Part shown: positions 26,483 to 35,135 of the stretch, one piece after another
How the letters are laid out: every line of letters starts with the position of its first letter
Position numbering within the stretch: position 1 is the first letter of the stretch
Assembly (NCBI GenBank): GCA_040755395.1
Contig: JBFMAX010000002.1
Span: 310,001 to 374,000, forward strand
From: Nitrospirota bacterium
GTDB lineage: Bacteria; Nitrospirota; Nitrospiria; Nitrospirales; Nitrospiraceae
Length of the DNA: 64,000 nt
Direction of reading: 5' to 3'
Position numbers and translations under genes: made by a program
The notes under the pieces: model-generated
Seen by the model: only the letters and a program-made list of their open reading frames with translations
Database searches by the model: none
What the model was told of the DNA's origin: nothing

Positions 26483-26498
26483 TGGCCCGGTCATTGCT
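26483..26498 (+). promoter_or_regulatory. Sigma-54 (RpoN) promoter, -24/-12 type
   Basis: TGGCCCG-GTCA-TTGCT matches the consensus TGGCACR-N4-TTGCW except for one base, with the required 10 bp between GG and GC. The start site would be near 26509, about 35 nt before the lipoprotein ATG. It implies an enhancer-binding regulator; none is in the window. Confidence 0.55.
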
Positions 26499-26544
26499 AC
26501 CTTTATATATCCGGTTCGGATAGTCTATAAGAAGGTTTTTCTCC

Positions 26545-27036
26545 ATGAAACGGATTCTCCTTCAGTCGTTAGCAGGAATCATCGGGGTTGTTTTGCTGGC
26601 TGGTTGCCAGGCTCTCAGTCCTGGCGCCAAAGCCGCTTACGTCGACAATGGTCAATTCATGGATCTCTGGAACAGCTATACCCGCTGTAAATCGGGGACC
26701 GATGTGGAGGTGATGCGGGGTGAGGCGGGCAGATTGATCCGGACCGCTCAAACTCTCAATGTCGGGGACGGCTTTGTGCTTCCCTTGCCTGGACGCTTCG
26801 ACCGGTTTGTGTCCGAACCCTCGCCGCGGCTGGCCGTGGATGTCAAAGCGATGGCCGCTGCCTGTGCGCTCTATACTGGAAATTTAGCCCTCTCGGTCGG
26901 TAAGAACGACATTGCATTTGAAATGTTTCAGCACGTGATCAAGAACCATGCGCAACCTGAATATGCCTACTACGTGTCGCAAGCCAAGGTCGGTTTAGCG
27001 GCAGTTGATCTCGGGTTGCAAGCTTCGGTGCGGTGA
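26545..27036 (+). CDS. Small outer-membrane-type lipoprotein of unknown function
   Basis: 163 aa, with AGAAGG 9 nt before the ATG. A signal peptide of about 20 residues ends in VVLLAGCQ, a good lipobox. The mature protein is alpha-helical and has a degenerate TPR-like stretch near the end (ALYTGNLALSVGKNDIAFEM, then YAYYVSQAKVGLAAVD). No family recognised. A sigma-54 promoter lies just upstream and identical C-rich palindromes sit on both sides. A link to envelope or polysaccharide function is only by proximity. Confidence 0.8.
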   Translation: MKRILLQSLAGIIGVVLLAGCQALSPGAKAAYVDNGQFMDLWNSYTRCKSGTDVEVMRGEAGRLIRTAQTLNVGDGFVLPLPGRFDRFVSEPSPRLAVDVKAMAAACALYTGNLALSVGKNDIAFEMFQHVIKNHAQPEYAYYVSQAKVGLAAVDLGLQASVR

Positions 27037-27047
27037 TCCTCTCCCCT

Positions 27048-27070
27048 CCCTCCCCCATCGAGGGGGAGGG
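27048..27070. terminator. C-rich palindrome, copy B, possible bidirectional terminator
   Basis: Perfect 9-bp stem with loop ATCGA, identical to the core of copy A. It lies between the convergent lipoprotein and glgA stops (27036 and 27108). There is no T-run, so factor-independent termination would be weak; it also fits a REP-like element. Confidence 0.5.
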
Positions 27071-27107
27071 CGAGAAAGTGTTCAGCAGCTCCTTCGACCG
27101 GCGGTGC

Positions 27108-28619
27108 TTACCTCACTACCCTGCGGTATAGCTCGACATAGGCTTGGGCCGGTCCGGCCCACGATACGTCCGTGCCCATTCCTGCTTCGATGAGCGCGCG
27201 CCAGGCGTCCCGGTCATGGTAGACGCACAGGGCCAAGCAGGTCACCGTGAGTAACGCGTGCGGCGTCGCTTCTCCGAACATGAACCCCGTCGCCCGTCGC
27301 TCGCGCACAGCCAGAGGGGAATACGGAACCACGGTATCCGCAAGCCCGCCGGTCCGGCGCACGATGGGCACCGTCCCATATCGCAAGCTGTAGAGCTGAC
27401 TCAAGCCGCAGGGTTCGTAGCGCGACGGCATCACAAACATGTCCGCTCCGGCTTCGATCCGGTGCGCGAGCCCTTCGTCGAAGCCGATGCGCACGCCGAT
27501 CTTTCGGGGAAATTTGGCGTGAAGCGAACGCAATTCGGTTTCGTACTCCGGATCGCCCGTCCCGAGAACGGCCAGTTGCAGGTCCAGCTCCATCAGTTCC
27601 GGGACGATGCTCACCAGCAGATCCAGGCCTTTTTGCGCGGTCAGGCGGGATACGATCCCCAACAGCGGCATGTCGCTCGCTGGGAGATCGAGTTCTCGCT
27701 GGAGCGCGTGCTTGCACATCGACTTCCCCGAAAGATCGGCGGAGGAATACCGTGCCGGTATCAGCGGGTCGGCGGCGGGATTCCACACCTCGCCGTCGAC
27801 CCCGTTGACCAGGCCGACCAGACGATCCTTCCGCTGCGCCAACACTCCCTCGAGTCCGAACCCGAATTCAGGGGTTTGAATCTCACGACTGTACGTCGGG
27901 CTCACCGTCGTCAGAAAATCGGCGAAGAGGATGCCTCCCTTCAACAAATTGAGCGAACCGTAAAATTCCAGACCTGCCGGAGTGAACAGCGCGGCGGGCA
28001 GTCCGGTCTCGGCAAAGCGCTCGCCGGGAAAGAGTCCCTGAAAGGCGACATTATGCAGGGTCAGGATCGAGCGGACGCCGGCGACTTCCGGACGTCCGGC
28101 ATAGAGCGTGCGCAAGTACACCGCGCACAGCGCCGTCTGCCAATCGTGCAGGTGCAGGAGATCGGGTTTCCAGCCGCCGGCGCGCTGGAACGCGATCAGC
28201 AGTTCCAGGACCGCGCGCGAGAAGAAACAGAACCGCTCCAGATTGTCCGGATAGTCGACGCCTCGTTCCTGATAGAGTCCGGGTCTGAGGAAAAACGGGT
28301 CGTGCCGGACGGCAAACACCGAGACGGATCTCCGGGAACTGGAATTCGACGGGTGGAGTGTGGTCCGCTCCACCACCGCCTCGACTGGGCCGGAGGGTGA
28401 CGGCACCGTGATGCGCGCGTACTCGGTAAACCGGTGACCGCTTTGGTCGAGCGCGCCGTAACGGGGGATGACCAGACGCACGTCATGACCCAACCGCGCC
28501 AGCTCCAGCGGCAGCGCCCCGGCCACGTCGGCCAACCCGCCGGTCTTCGCGAACGGGACCGCTTCCGAGGAGGCCATTAGAATCTTCAACGGCTTGGAGT
28601 CGCGCGGAGAGATCGCCAT
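27108..28619 (-). CDS. glgA: Glycogen synthase (ADP-glucose type)
   Basis: 503 aa from the ATG at 28619, which overlaps the DUF971 stop as TGATG; the frame to 28832 lies inside DUF971. It extends alpha-1,4-glucan from ADP-glucose. GT5 features: the ADP-binding KTGGLADV at about residues 25-32, LHDWQTAL near 168, a GIVSRLTAQKGLDLL block near 300, and MPSRYEPCGLSQLYSLRYG near 385 with the conserved Glu and Cys. No other glycogen genes are nearby, so the partner genes lie elsewhere. Confidence 0.94.
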   Translation of the reverse strand: MAISPRDSKPLKILMASSEAVPFAKTGGLADVAGALPLELARLGHDVRLVIPRYGALDQSGHRFTEYARITVPSPSGPVEAVVERTTLHPSNSSSRRSVSVFAVRHDPFFLRPGLYQERGVDYPDNLERFCFFSRAVLELLIAFQRAGGWKPDLLHLHDWQTALCAVYLRTLYAGRPEVAGVRSILTLHNVAFQGLFPGERFAETGLPAALFTPAGLEFYGSLNLLKGGILFADFLTTVSPTYSREIQTPEFGFGLEGVLAQRKDRLVGLVNGVDGEVWNPAADPLIPARYSSADLSGKSMCKHALQRELDLPASDMPLLGIVSRLTAQKGLDLLVSIVPELMELDLQLAVLGTGDPEYETELRSLHAKFPRKIGVRIGFDEGLAHRIEAGADMFVMPSRYEPCGLSQLYSLRYGTVPIVRRTGGLADTVVPYSPLAVRERRATGFMFGEATPHALLTVTCLALCVYHDRDAWRALIEAGMGTDVSWAGPAQAYVELYRRVVR

Positions 28620-28975
28620 CAGAGCAATCGCCGGCTCTTCGGTTGCTCCGGTTTCACCGGTTGGCACTCGTCGCACTGGCAGATCCGGCGCAGGAACGTA
28701 TAGGAATAGATGCCGGTGTCGTGACCGTCGCTCCATTTGAACCGCAAGGCGTATCGCCCGACCGGCTCGACGTCCTGCAGCAGGATCAACAGCGGGACAT
28801 CGTCGGGCTTGAGGCGCAGCTTGCCGGTCCACTCATCCGTGCACGCCGCGCAAGGGCAATGTTGGCGCAGATAGCGGACCGGATATACGCCCTTGTGGCC
28901 GTCGCTCCAGACAATGCCGAGCACGCCTTTGTCAATCCACTCCATGTCCTTCGGTTCAAGTACGGTCGTCGTCAT
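28619..28975 (-). CDS. DUF971 domain protein
   Basis: 118 aa. Two repeats of the motif WSDGHxxxY (residues about 24-32 and 81-89). Cysteines cluster as CPCAAC and CQCDEC, which suggests metal or iron-sulfur binding. DUF971 is known as the N-terminal part of gamma-butyrobetaine hydroxylase and as a stand-alone partner or fusion of Mrp/ApbC-type iron-sulfur carriers. It overlaps glgA by 1 bp (TGATG). The function here is unproven. Confidence 0.85.
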   Translation of the reverse strand: MTTTVLEPKDMEWIDKGVLGIVWSDGHKGVYPVRYLRQHCPCAACTDEWTGKLRLKPDDVPLLILLQDVEPVGRYALRFKWSDGHDTGIYSYTFLRRICQCDECQPVKPEQPKSRRLL

Positions 28976-29107
28976 GTCCGGTCGTCACCGTAGCTTCGTC
29001 GTGGAATCGTCCGCTATCTGATCACCCGGATGGGACTCTACCAGAACCGTCCTGGGTCCCACAAGCCGACGGTGGCTCCCGTGAGCGATCGCTCCCGCCG
29101 CGCATGA

Positions 29108-29183
29108 AACGCCCCCTCTCCTCCCCCATCACCCGTTGCAACTTGCAGAGCAACGGGTCCTCGGGGGGATAAAGGTGAGGGGG
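29108..29183. repeat. C-rich palindrome with nested hairpin
   Basis: Outer pyrimidine/purine arms (about 29112-29127 and 29163-29183) enclose a perfect 9-bp stem ACCCGTTGC/GCAACGGGT at 29131-29139 and 29150-29158. Confidence 0.7.
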
Positions 29184-29197
29184 GCCTCGGACGGGAC

Positions 29198-29240
29198 ATT
29201 TTCATTCTGCAGGGTGAGTCGCAGGCCCATGAAGACTGTT
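29198..29240. repeat. Dispersed ATTTTCAT repeat, copy 2
   Basis: About 43 bp starting ATTTTCAT and ending CTGTT. It matches copy 3 at 58250 at 31 of 43 positions without gaps, and copy 1 at 26335 with one gap. Confidence 0.65.
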
Positions 29241-29271
29241 CTCATCTCAGGGAGAGGGAAGTTTGTGGTTG

Positions 29272-29301
29272 CCCTCTCCCCCGGCTTTGCTGGGGAGAGG
29301 G
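29272..29301. repeat. CCCTCTCCCC/GGGGAGAGGG palindrome
   Basis: 10-bp perfect stem with a 10-nt loop (29282-29291), followed by a GTGAGG tail like the other C-rich copies. It could form a strong hairpin in RNA or single-stranded DNA. Confidence 0.8.
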
Positions 29302-29545
29302 TGCGGGTGAGGGGGGAGATCGGCATGGGGTTCGACGTGTTCAGAAACGTCGTGAAAATCCATGGGCATCACAATCTTGTCTAAAACCCTGCCATCACCC
29401 TCACCCTACCCTCAAGGGAGAGGGAAAGCAAAAACGAACACGATTTCTTAAAGAGCCTTTTGGGGAATGAAAAGTGGGAATTGTAATCTCTGCCGGCTGT
29501 CAGAAATGCGCGGCCTGCTGGAATGATCGCCGTGAGGCCTGGGGA

Positions 29546-30322
29546 TCAGCGTGGAGGACCGTACGTTGACGAGCCTTCGGCGGCGAGAAAATCGATCGGC
29601 GGGAGGCGTTTGCCCGCGACGGTCGTCACATAGGACTCGATGGCGGTTTCCAGTTCGGCGCGGATCCGGCCGGTGGCTCTCAGCCGATCGACGACGGCCG
29701 GCGCCCAGCGGAGTGCTTGCCGCATAAACGCGAGGCTTCCGGGAGAAAGCGGAAGGCAGCGGAGCGCTTGACGCCGGGCGCACAGACTGCAGATCAATCC
29801 TCCGGATGTCGGAGAGAATTGCGGCTCGCCGGCCAACCGGGTGTTTCCGCAGGCGGAACACTGATCGAGCTGCGGCTTGAAACCCGTGAGCCCCAGCAGT
29901 CGAATTTGAAACAGCAGCGCCGTGAGCGGGGCATCGCGACTGTCTTCCAGCGACCGCAGGCCGTCGGCCAGCGTATCGAAGATCCGAGGCTCCGGATCGC
30001 CTTCCGGGGTGATCGCGGCGACCAGATTCACCATGCGCGCGGCAGCCGACATGCGCGTCAGGTCCTCCCGCAGTTTTGTGAAGGGTTCCCGCATATCGAC
30101 TTGCGAAATGCGAAAGAGCGAATCGCCGGCCTTCTCGAACAAGTTCAGGTCGCAGGAGACGAACGGTTCCAGCGCGGCGCCGAATCGGCTCTTGAGTCGC
30201 CGCGCGCCGCGCGCGATGCCCCGCACTTTGCCGAGCCGGAGCGTGTAAAAGGTGACGATGCGATCCGCTTCGCCCCACTTGCGGCTCCTGAGGGTGATGG
30301 CGGGTGTCTTGAGCAACGGCAT
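29546..30322 (-). CDS. recO: DNA repair protein RecO
   Basis: 258 aa. The N-terminal OB fold begins with the family pattern TPAITLRSRKWGEADRIVTFY and KVRGIARGARR. A helical region follows, then the zinc site CSACG (about 154-158) and CSLC (about 176-179). It loads RecA with RecR in the RecF pathway and anneals ssDNA. It is followed upstream by mgtE with 58 bp between, part of which is a 7-bp-word array. Confidence 0.92.
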   Translation of the reverse strand: MPLLKTPAITLRSRKWGEADRIVTFYTLRLGKVRGIARGARRLKSRFGAALEPFVSCDLNLFEKAGDSLFRISQVDMREPFTKLREDLTRMSAAARMVNLVAAITPEGDPEPRIFDTLADGLRSLEDSRDAPLTALLFQIRLLGLTGFKPQLDQCSACGNTRLAGEPQFSPTSGGLICSLCARRQALRCLPLSPGSLAFMRQALRWAPAVVDRLRATGRIRAELETAIESYVTTVAGKRLPPIDFLAAEGSSTYGPPR

Positions 30323-30346
30323 GAGAACAGTCAGGCCATGGACGGT

Positions 30347-30381
30347 GGCCTCTTGCCTCTCGCCCCTTGCCTCCTGCTCTT
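30347..30381. repeat. Heptamer-word array between recO and mgtE
   Basis: Five consecutive 7-bp words, variants of tgcctct and cgcccct, ending at the mgtE stop codon (30381-30383). The same words recur at 31868-31902 at the other end of mgtE. Confidence 0.6.
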
Positions 30382-31814
30382 CATCTGAGATATTCCAGGA
30401 ACACGGTGGCGAGCGTGAGATAAATGGAGATGCCGGTGATGTCGTTCGCCGTCGTGACGAACGGACCGGCCGCGATGGCCGGATCGACGCCCATGCGTTT
30501 CAGCAGGATGGGCATGAACGTGGCCATGCTTGTCGAGACGATGAAGGCGATCAACATGGAGGCCCCGATCACCATGCCCAGGACCGCATGGCCGTGCCAC
30601 AGCCAGCCGACCAGGGTCAGGATGACGCAACAGGCCAGCCCCATCAGCAGCGTGATCCGGATCTCCCGGAAAAACACCTTCCACACATCGGTCAACTCGA
30701 TCGAGCCGGTCGCGAGGCCGCGGATGATCAGGGTCGAGGACTGCAAACCGACGTTGCCGCCCATGGCGGCGATGACGGGAATAAAGCTCACGATGGCCAC
30801 GACTTCCTGGATCGTGAAGCGGAAGAGCCAGAGGATCGCGCCGGAAACCAGACTGCCGATCAGGTTGGTGAACAACCACGGCAGCCGCAGCCGGGCGGCG
30901 GCGAGGCTGGAGGATTTGGATTGCGTCTCCTCCTCGAGAGCGCCGGCCATTTTCAGCATGTCCTCCGTCGCCTCTTCGCGGATCACGTCCACCACGTCGT
31001 CGACCGTAATGATGCCGACGAGCGTGTTGTCCTTTTCGACGACCGGGATGGCCAGCAAATTGTAACTGGCGACCTGGCGGGCCACCTCTTCCTGGTCCGT
31101 ATCCACCGTGACGCTGATCACGTCGCGCGTCATGATGTTCTTGAGCGGCGTATTCGGCGGCACGGTGAGGAGTTGGCGCAGCGACAGGACGCCCACCAGG
31201 CGATTCTCTTTGTCGGTGACGTAAATGTAGAACACCATCTCCGCATCGGTCGCGTGCTGCAGGCGGCGGATCGCTTCCTGCGCGGTCGTGTCCTCCGGCA
31301 GGGAGAAAAACTCCGTGGTCATGATCGCGCCGGCCGAGTCCTTCGGATACTTCAGCAGGTCGGCGATCTCCGTGGAGTCCTCCGTCTTCATCAGCGCGAG
31401 GATCTCTTGGGCCCGCTCTTCGGGGAGGACGCCCAGGATGTAGGCGACGTCGTCGGGCCCGAGGTCCTTCAGGAGCCACGCCACATCGGAGGCAGGCAGG
31501 TCCGCCAACACCTGGTTGATGCTGTCGCTGTCCAGCTCGCTCAACACTTGGCCGCGCTGCGCCTCGCCGCGGACGAGTTCGAACACCGTGCGCTTTTCTT
31601 TCGGGGAGGAGAGGTGGTTGACGACCCTGGCGATGTCGGCCGGGTGCATGCGGCTCAGCATCTTGGCGAGGTTGGTGATCGCCCCGCGCCGGAGCAGGCG
31701 TTGGAAGGAGAGCAGCACGATATCGGACTTCGCCTGCCCCTTCTCTGCCAGTTCCCGGGAGGCTTCCTTCAAAATGTCCTTGTCCGATTGACGTGTGCGT
31801 TCCGTCGGCTGCAT
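30381..31814 (-). CDS. mgtE: Magnesium transporter MgtE
   Basis: 477 aa. The N-terminal superhelical domain (about 30-150, with LADLPASDVAWLLKDL) is followed by tandem CBS domains (about 150-275, NRLVGVLSLRQLL and NTLVGIITVDDVVDV). Five membrane segments of the MgtE channel make up the rest (about 305-477), including GGNVGLQSSTLIIRGLATG. Mg2+ bound to the cytosolic domains closes the pore. The gene appears as a single unit between heptamer-word elements on both sides. Confidence 0.95.
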   Translation of the reverse strand: MQPTERTRQSDKDILKEASRELAEKGQAKSDIVLLSFQRLLRRGAITNLAKMLSRMHPADIARVVNHLSSPKEKRTVFELVRGEAQRGQVLSELDSDSINQVLADLPASDVAWLLKDLGPDDVAYILGVLPEERAQEILALMKTEDSTEIADLLKYPKDSAGAIMTTEFFSLPEDTTAQEAIRRLQHATDAEMVFYIYVTDKENRLVGVLSLRQLLTVPPNTPLKNIMTRDVISVTVDTDQEEVARQVASYNLLAIPVVEKDNTLVGIITVDDVVDVIREEATEDMLKMAGALEEETQSKSSSLAAARLRLPWLFTNLIGSLVSGAILWLFRFTIQEVVAIVSFIPVIAAMGGNVGLQSSTLIIRGLATGSIELTDVWKVFFREIRITLLMGLACCVILTLVGWLWHGHAVLGMVIGASMLIAFIVSTSMATFMPILLKRMGVDPAIAAGPFVTTANDITGISIYLTLATVFLEYLR

Positions 31815-31831
31815 GGATTCGTCTCAGGCTG

Positions 31832-31902
31832 GGGGCAAGTGGCACGAGGCGATGGGCGGATGATCGTGCCTCTAGCCTCCGGCCTCTCGCCCCTGGCGTG
31901 CC
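31832..31902. repeat. Heptamer-word element between mgtE and era
   Basis: The right arm is five 7-bp words (31868-31902; gcctcta, gcctccg and relatives). The left arm (31832-31859) is purine-rich, with partly complementary words such as gaggcga. It ends next to the era stop (31907). Confidence 0.55.
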
Positions 31903-31906
31903 TTGA

Positions 31907-32791
31907 TCAGTACCCCAACTCCATCAGAACCTGCTCATCTTCGCGCCAGGCCGCCCGCACCTTGACCCACAACTCCAAAAACACCTTCATGCCGAACAGC
32001 CGCTCCATGTCGCGCCGGGCGGCGGTCCCGGCGGCCTTGAGCCGTTCCCCGCGCCTCCCGATGAGGATGGCCTTCTGCGATTCTTTCTCGACCAGGATCG
32101 ACGCCGCGATGCGGGCCAGTTTGCCTTCCTCCGTGAAGCGGTCGATCTCGACGGCGACGGCATGCGGAACTTCCTGATATGTCTCTTGGAGAATCTTCTC
32201 GCGGATGAGTTCGGCCGCCAGCGTCCGCATCGGCTGATCCGTGAGCATGTCCGCTCCGTACGCAGGTTCGCCCTCCGGAAGCAGCTTCACGGTCAAGTCG
32301 AGCAAGCGGTCGATGTTGTCGCCGGTCACGGCCGACACCGGCACCACTTCGGTCCACTCCAGCAGCGGGCTATAGGTCTCGATCAAGGGCAGCAGCCGGG
32401 TTTTGTTCACCAAGTCGATTTTGTTGATCACCAGAAAGACCGGCCGCGCCTGTTTGCCGAGCGCTTCCCGCACCCGGTCGATGGCGAAACGGTCGCCCGG
32501 GCCGGGCGGCGACGTCGCTTCGACCATGACATACAGCAGATCGCCCTCCTCCAGAGTCTCCAGGGCCGTCCGTACCATCCGCCGGTTGAGCACATGTTGG
32601 GGCTTGTGCAGGCCCGGTGTGTCCCAAAAGGCGATCTCCGCGCCGGGCACGTGCGCGACGCCCAAGATCCGCGTTCTGGTGGTCTGCGGCTTGTCCGACA
32701 CGATCGCGATCTTCTCGTTGAGCAGTCGGTTGAGCAGCGTCGATTTTCCGACGTTCGACCGCCCGATGATGGAGACTGTTCCGGATTTCAT
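31907..32791 (-). CDS. era: GTPase Era
   Basis: 294 aa. G1 GRSNVGKST at 11-19, G2 around QTTRTRILG, G3 DTPG near 58, G4 NKID near 123, and a C-terminal KH domain (ILIGRRGERLKAAGTAARRD, start near 240). It binds 16S rRNA and helps 30S maturation. It lies upstream of mgtE and downstream of ftsB in the minus-strand series. Confidence 0.95.
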   Translation of the reverse strand: MKSGTVSIIGRSNVGKSTLLNRLLNEKIAIVSDKPQTTRTRILGVAHVPGAEIAFWDTPGLHKPQHVLNRRMVRTALETLEEGDLLYVMVEATSPPGPGDRFAIDRVREALGKQARPVFLVINKIDLVNKTRLLPLIETYSPLLEWTEVVPVSAVTGDNIDRLLDLTVKLLPEGEPAYGADMLTDQPMRTLAAELIREKILQETYQEVPHAVAVEIDRFTEEGKLARIAASILVEKESQKAILIGRRGERLKAAGTAARRDMERLFGMKVFLELWVKVRAAWREDEQVLMELGY

Positions 32792-32862
32792 AAGTGTCAG
32801 CGAATAACCGGCAGCGAGGGGCGATAAGCCGAAGAGTCCGAGCTATGCGCTATTCGCTATTT
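32792..32862. repeat. Heptamer-word hairpin between era and ftsB
   Basis: Left words carry agcgaata (about 32799) and the right arm carries tattcgct (32851-32858), which pair. The ftsB stop (TAG, 32857-32859) is inside the right arm. Confidence 0.55.
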
Positions 32863-33201
32863 ACTACCAACCTGAGGCTCGTCAGCCAGTTGATAGACCG
32901 TCTCGCCCTTCCGCACGAATCCCAGTTGCTCTCTCGCCAATTCTTCGATCCTGGCCGGATCGTGCTGCGCGCGCTCGATCTCCAGTCGCAGTACGGCATT
33001 GCCCTGCTGCAGAGCCTGGATGTCCCGCTCCAATTGCCGGGCGTGCTGCCACATCGTCCAGTATTGGGTCAGCCCCATGTCGCCGAACAGGAGCGAACCG
33101 GTCAGCCCGAGCCCGAACATCAAACCCAGGAATTTCATGATCCCGGCCACGCGCCGCTGACGGGTCAACGCATTCGGCCCTCGGTTCGGCTTGATCAACA
33201 T
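32857..33201 (-). CDS. ftsB: FtsB/DivIC-type septum formation initiator
   Basis: 114 aa. One membrane segment (about 23-45) is followed by a coiled coil (about 48-85, QLERDIQALQQGNAVLRLEI) and the conserved end RIEELAREQLGFVRKGE. In known bacteria it links FtsL and FtsQ in the divisome. It lies 16 bp after enolase, a frequent gene pairing. The ATG at 33141 (M21) is an alternative start. Confidence 0.85.
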   Translation of the reverse strand: MLIKPNRGPNALTRQRRVAGIMKFLGLMFGLGLTGSLLFGDMGLTQYWTMWQHARQLERDIQALQQGNAVLRLEIERAQHDPARIEELAREQLGFVRKGETVYQLADEPQVGSK

Positions 33202-33217
33202 GGGTTCCCGCGAACGC

Positions 33218-34573
<1,356 letters not shown>

Positions 34574-34627
34574 GGACTCGATCCGTCTCAACGACTGCAT
34601 AGGCTAAGGAAGACTCTGCTCCCCCCT

Positions 34628-34876
34628 TCAGTCATCTTCCTTCAGGTCGAACTCCGCATCGATTAGCTTGTTCAGTTCTTTTGTATGGACGTGCAAATGC
34701 AAGATGGCGGCGCTCAACTCAGCGAGAATGTCGCCGCGCCCGATCTTTCCGTTCCGCATTCCACGGAGTCTTTGGAGAAGAGCGAGGGTGCGTTGGCACT
34801 CTTCTCCAAGCTCATCCAAGAGCGTGTCCAACAATTCTCTTTTTTTCTTTGCTTTCACCGGGACCAGGATCTTCAA
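34628..34876 (-). CDS. Small helical protein, TTG start
   Basis: 82 aa. The start is a TTG at 34876 with a GGGGAGGG box 7 nt upstream, which is stronger than most in this window. The protein is lysine-rich at the start (VPVKAKKKRELLDTLL) and helical throughout, and ends acidic (EFDLKEDD). I do not recognise a family. It lies 61 bp after another small helical gene that is coupled to gatB, so the three are likely one transcript. Confidence 0.6.
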   Translation of the reverse strand: MKILVPVKAKKKRELLDTLLDELGEECQRTLALLQRLRGMRNGKIGRGDILAELSAAILHLHVHTKELNKLIDAEFDLKEDD

Positions 34877-34937
34877 CGTTTGGCCCTCCCCAACCGCTTC
34901 TCCGCCCTTTTGATCCCTATGCGGAAAGCTTCAATCT

Positions 34938-35135
34938 CTACCTCCCAGTGCCTGATACGCTCTTCGTTGGATTCGGACTTGCGAGTTCTTTCCGAATTTT
35001 CTGTTCATGTTCGCGAATACCCTTCATGTAACTTGAAATCTTCTTTCGATACTCTCCTTTACCCAACAGGACGATCCCTTTCCCTATCTCCTCTACAAAT
35101 GAGCGCGGCTGTTCGTCGACAGGACCCGCCCTCAT
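34938..35135 (-). CDS. Small helical protein coupled to gatB
   Basis: 65 aa. Its ATG (35135) overlaps the gatB stop as ATGA, a sign of translational coupling. The sequence is charged and helical ([20 protein letters not shown]), like a short coiled coil or nucleic-acid-binding helix. No family recognised. It is unlikely to be a shadow frame, because nothing else codes across 34938-35131. Confidence 0.6.
   Translation of the reverse strand: MRAGPVDEQPRSFVEEIGKGIVLLGKGEYRKKISSYMKGIREHEQKIRKELASPNPTKSVSGTGR

Larger units (their letters stand above)
26239..26544. other. Intergenic stretch with three repeat types and a sigma-54 promoter
   Basis: 306 bp without a gene. In order: a short 7-bp repeat (agcgaat twice, 26258-26271), a C-rich palindrome (26281-26322), a copy of the dispersed ATTTTCAT repeat (26335-26379), and a sigma-54-type promoter (26483-26498). 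The rest is unremarkable. Confidence 0.6.
28976..29545. other. 570-bp gene-free stretch rich in palindromes
   Basis: No credible gene on either strand. It contains a nested palindrome (29108-29183), one dispersed ATTTTCAT repeat (29198-29240), a 10-bp perfect palindrome (29272-29301) and a decayed C-rich copy at 29396-29424. The part near 29000 should hold the promoter of the DUF971-glgA pair, but I see no strong one. Confidence 0.55.
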
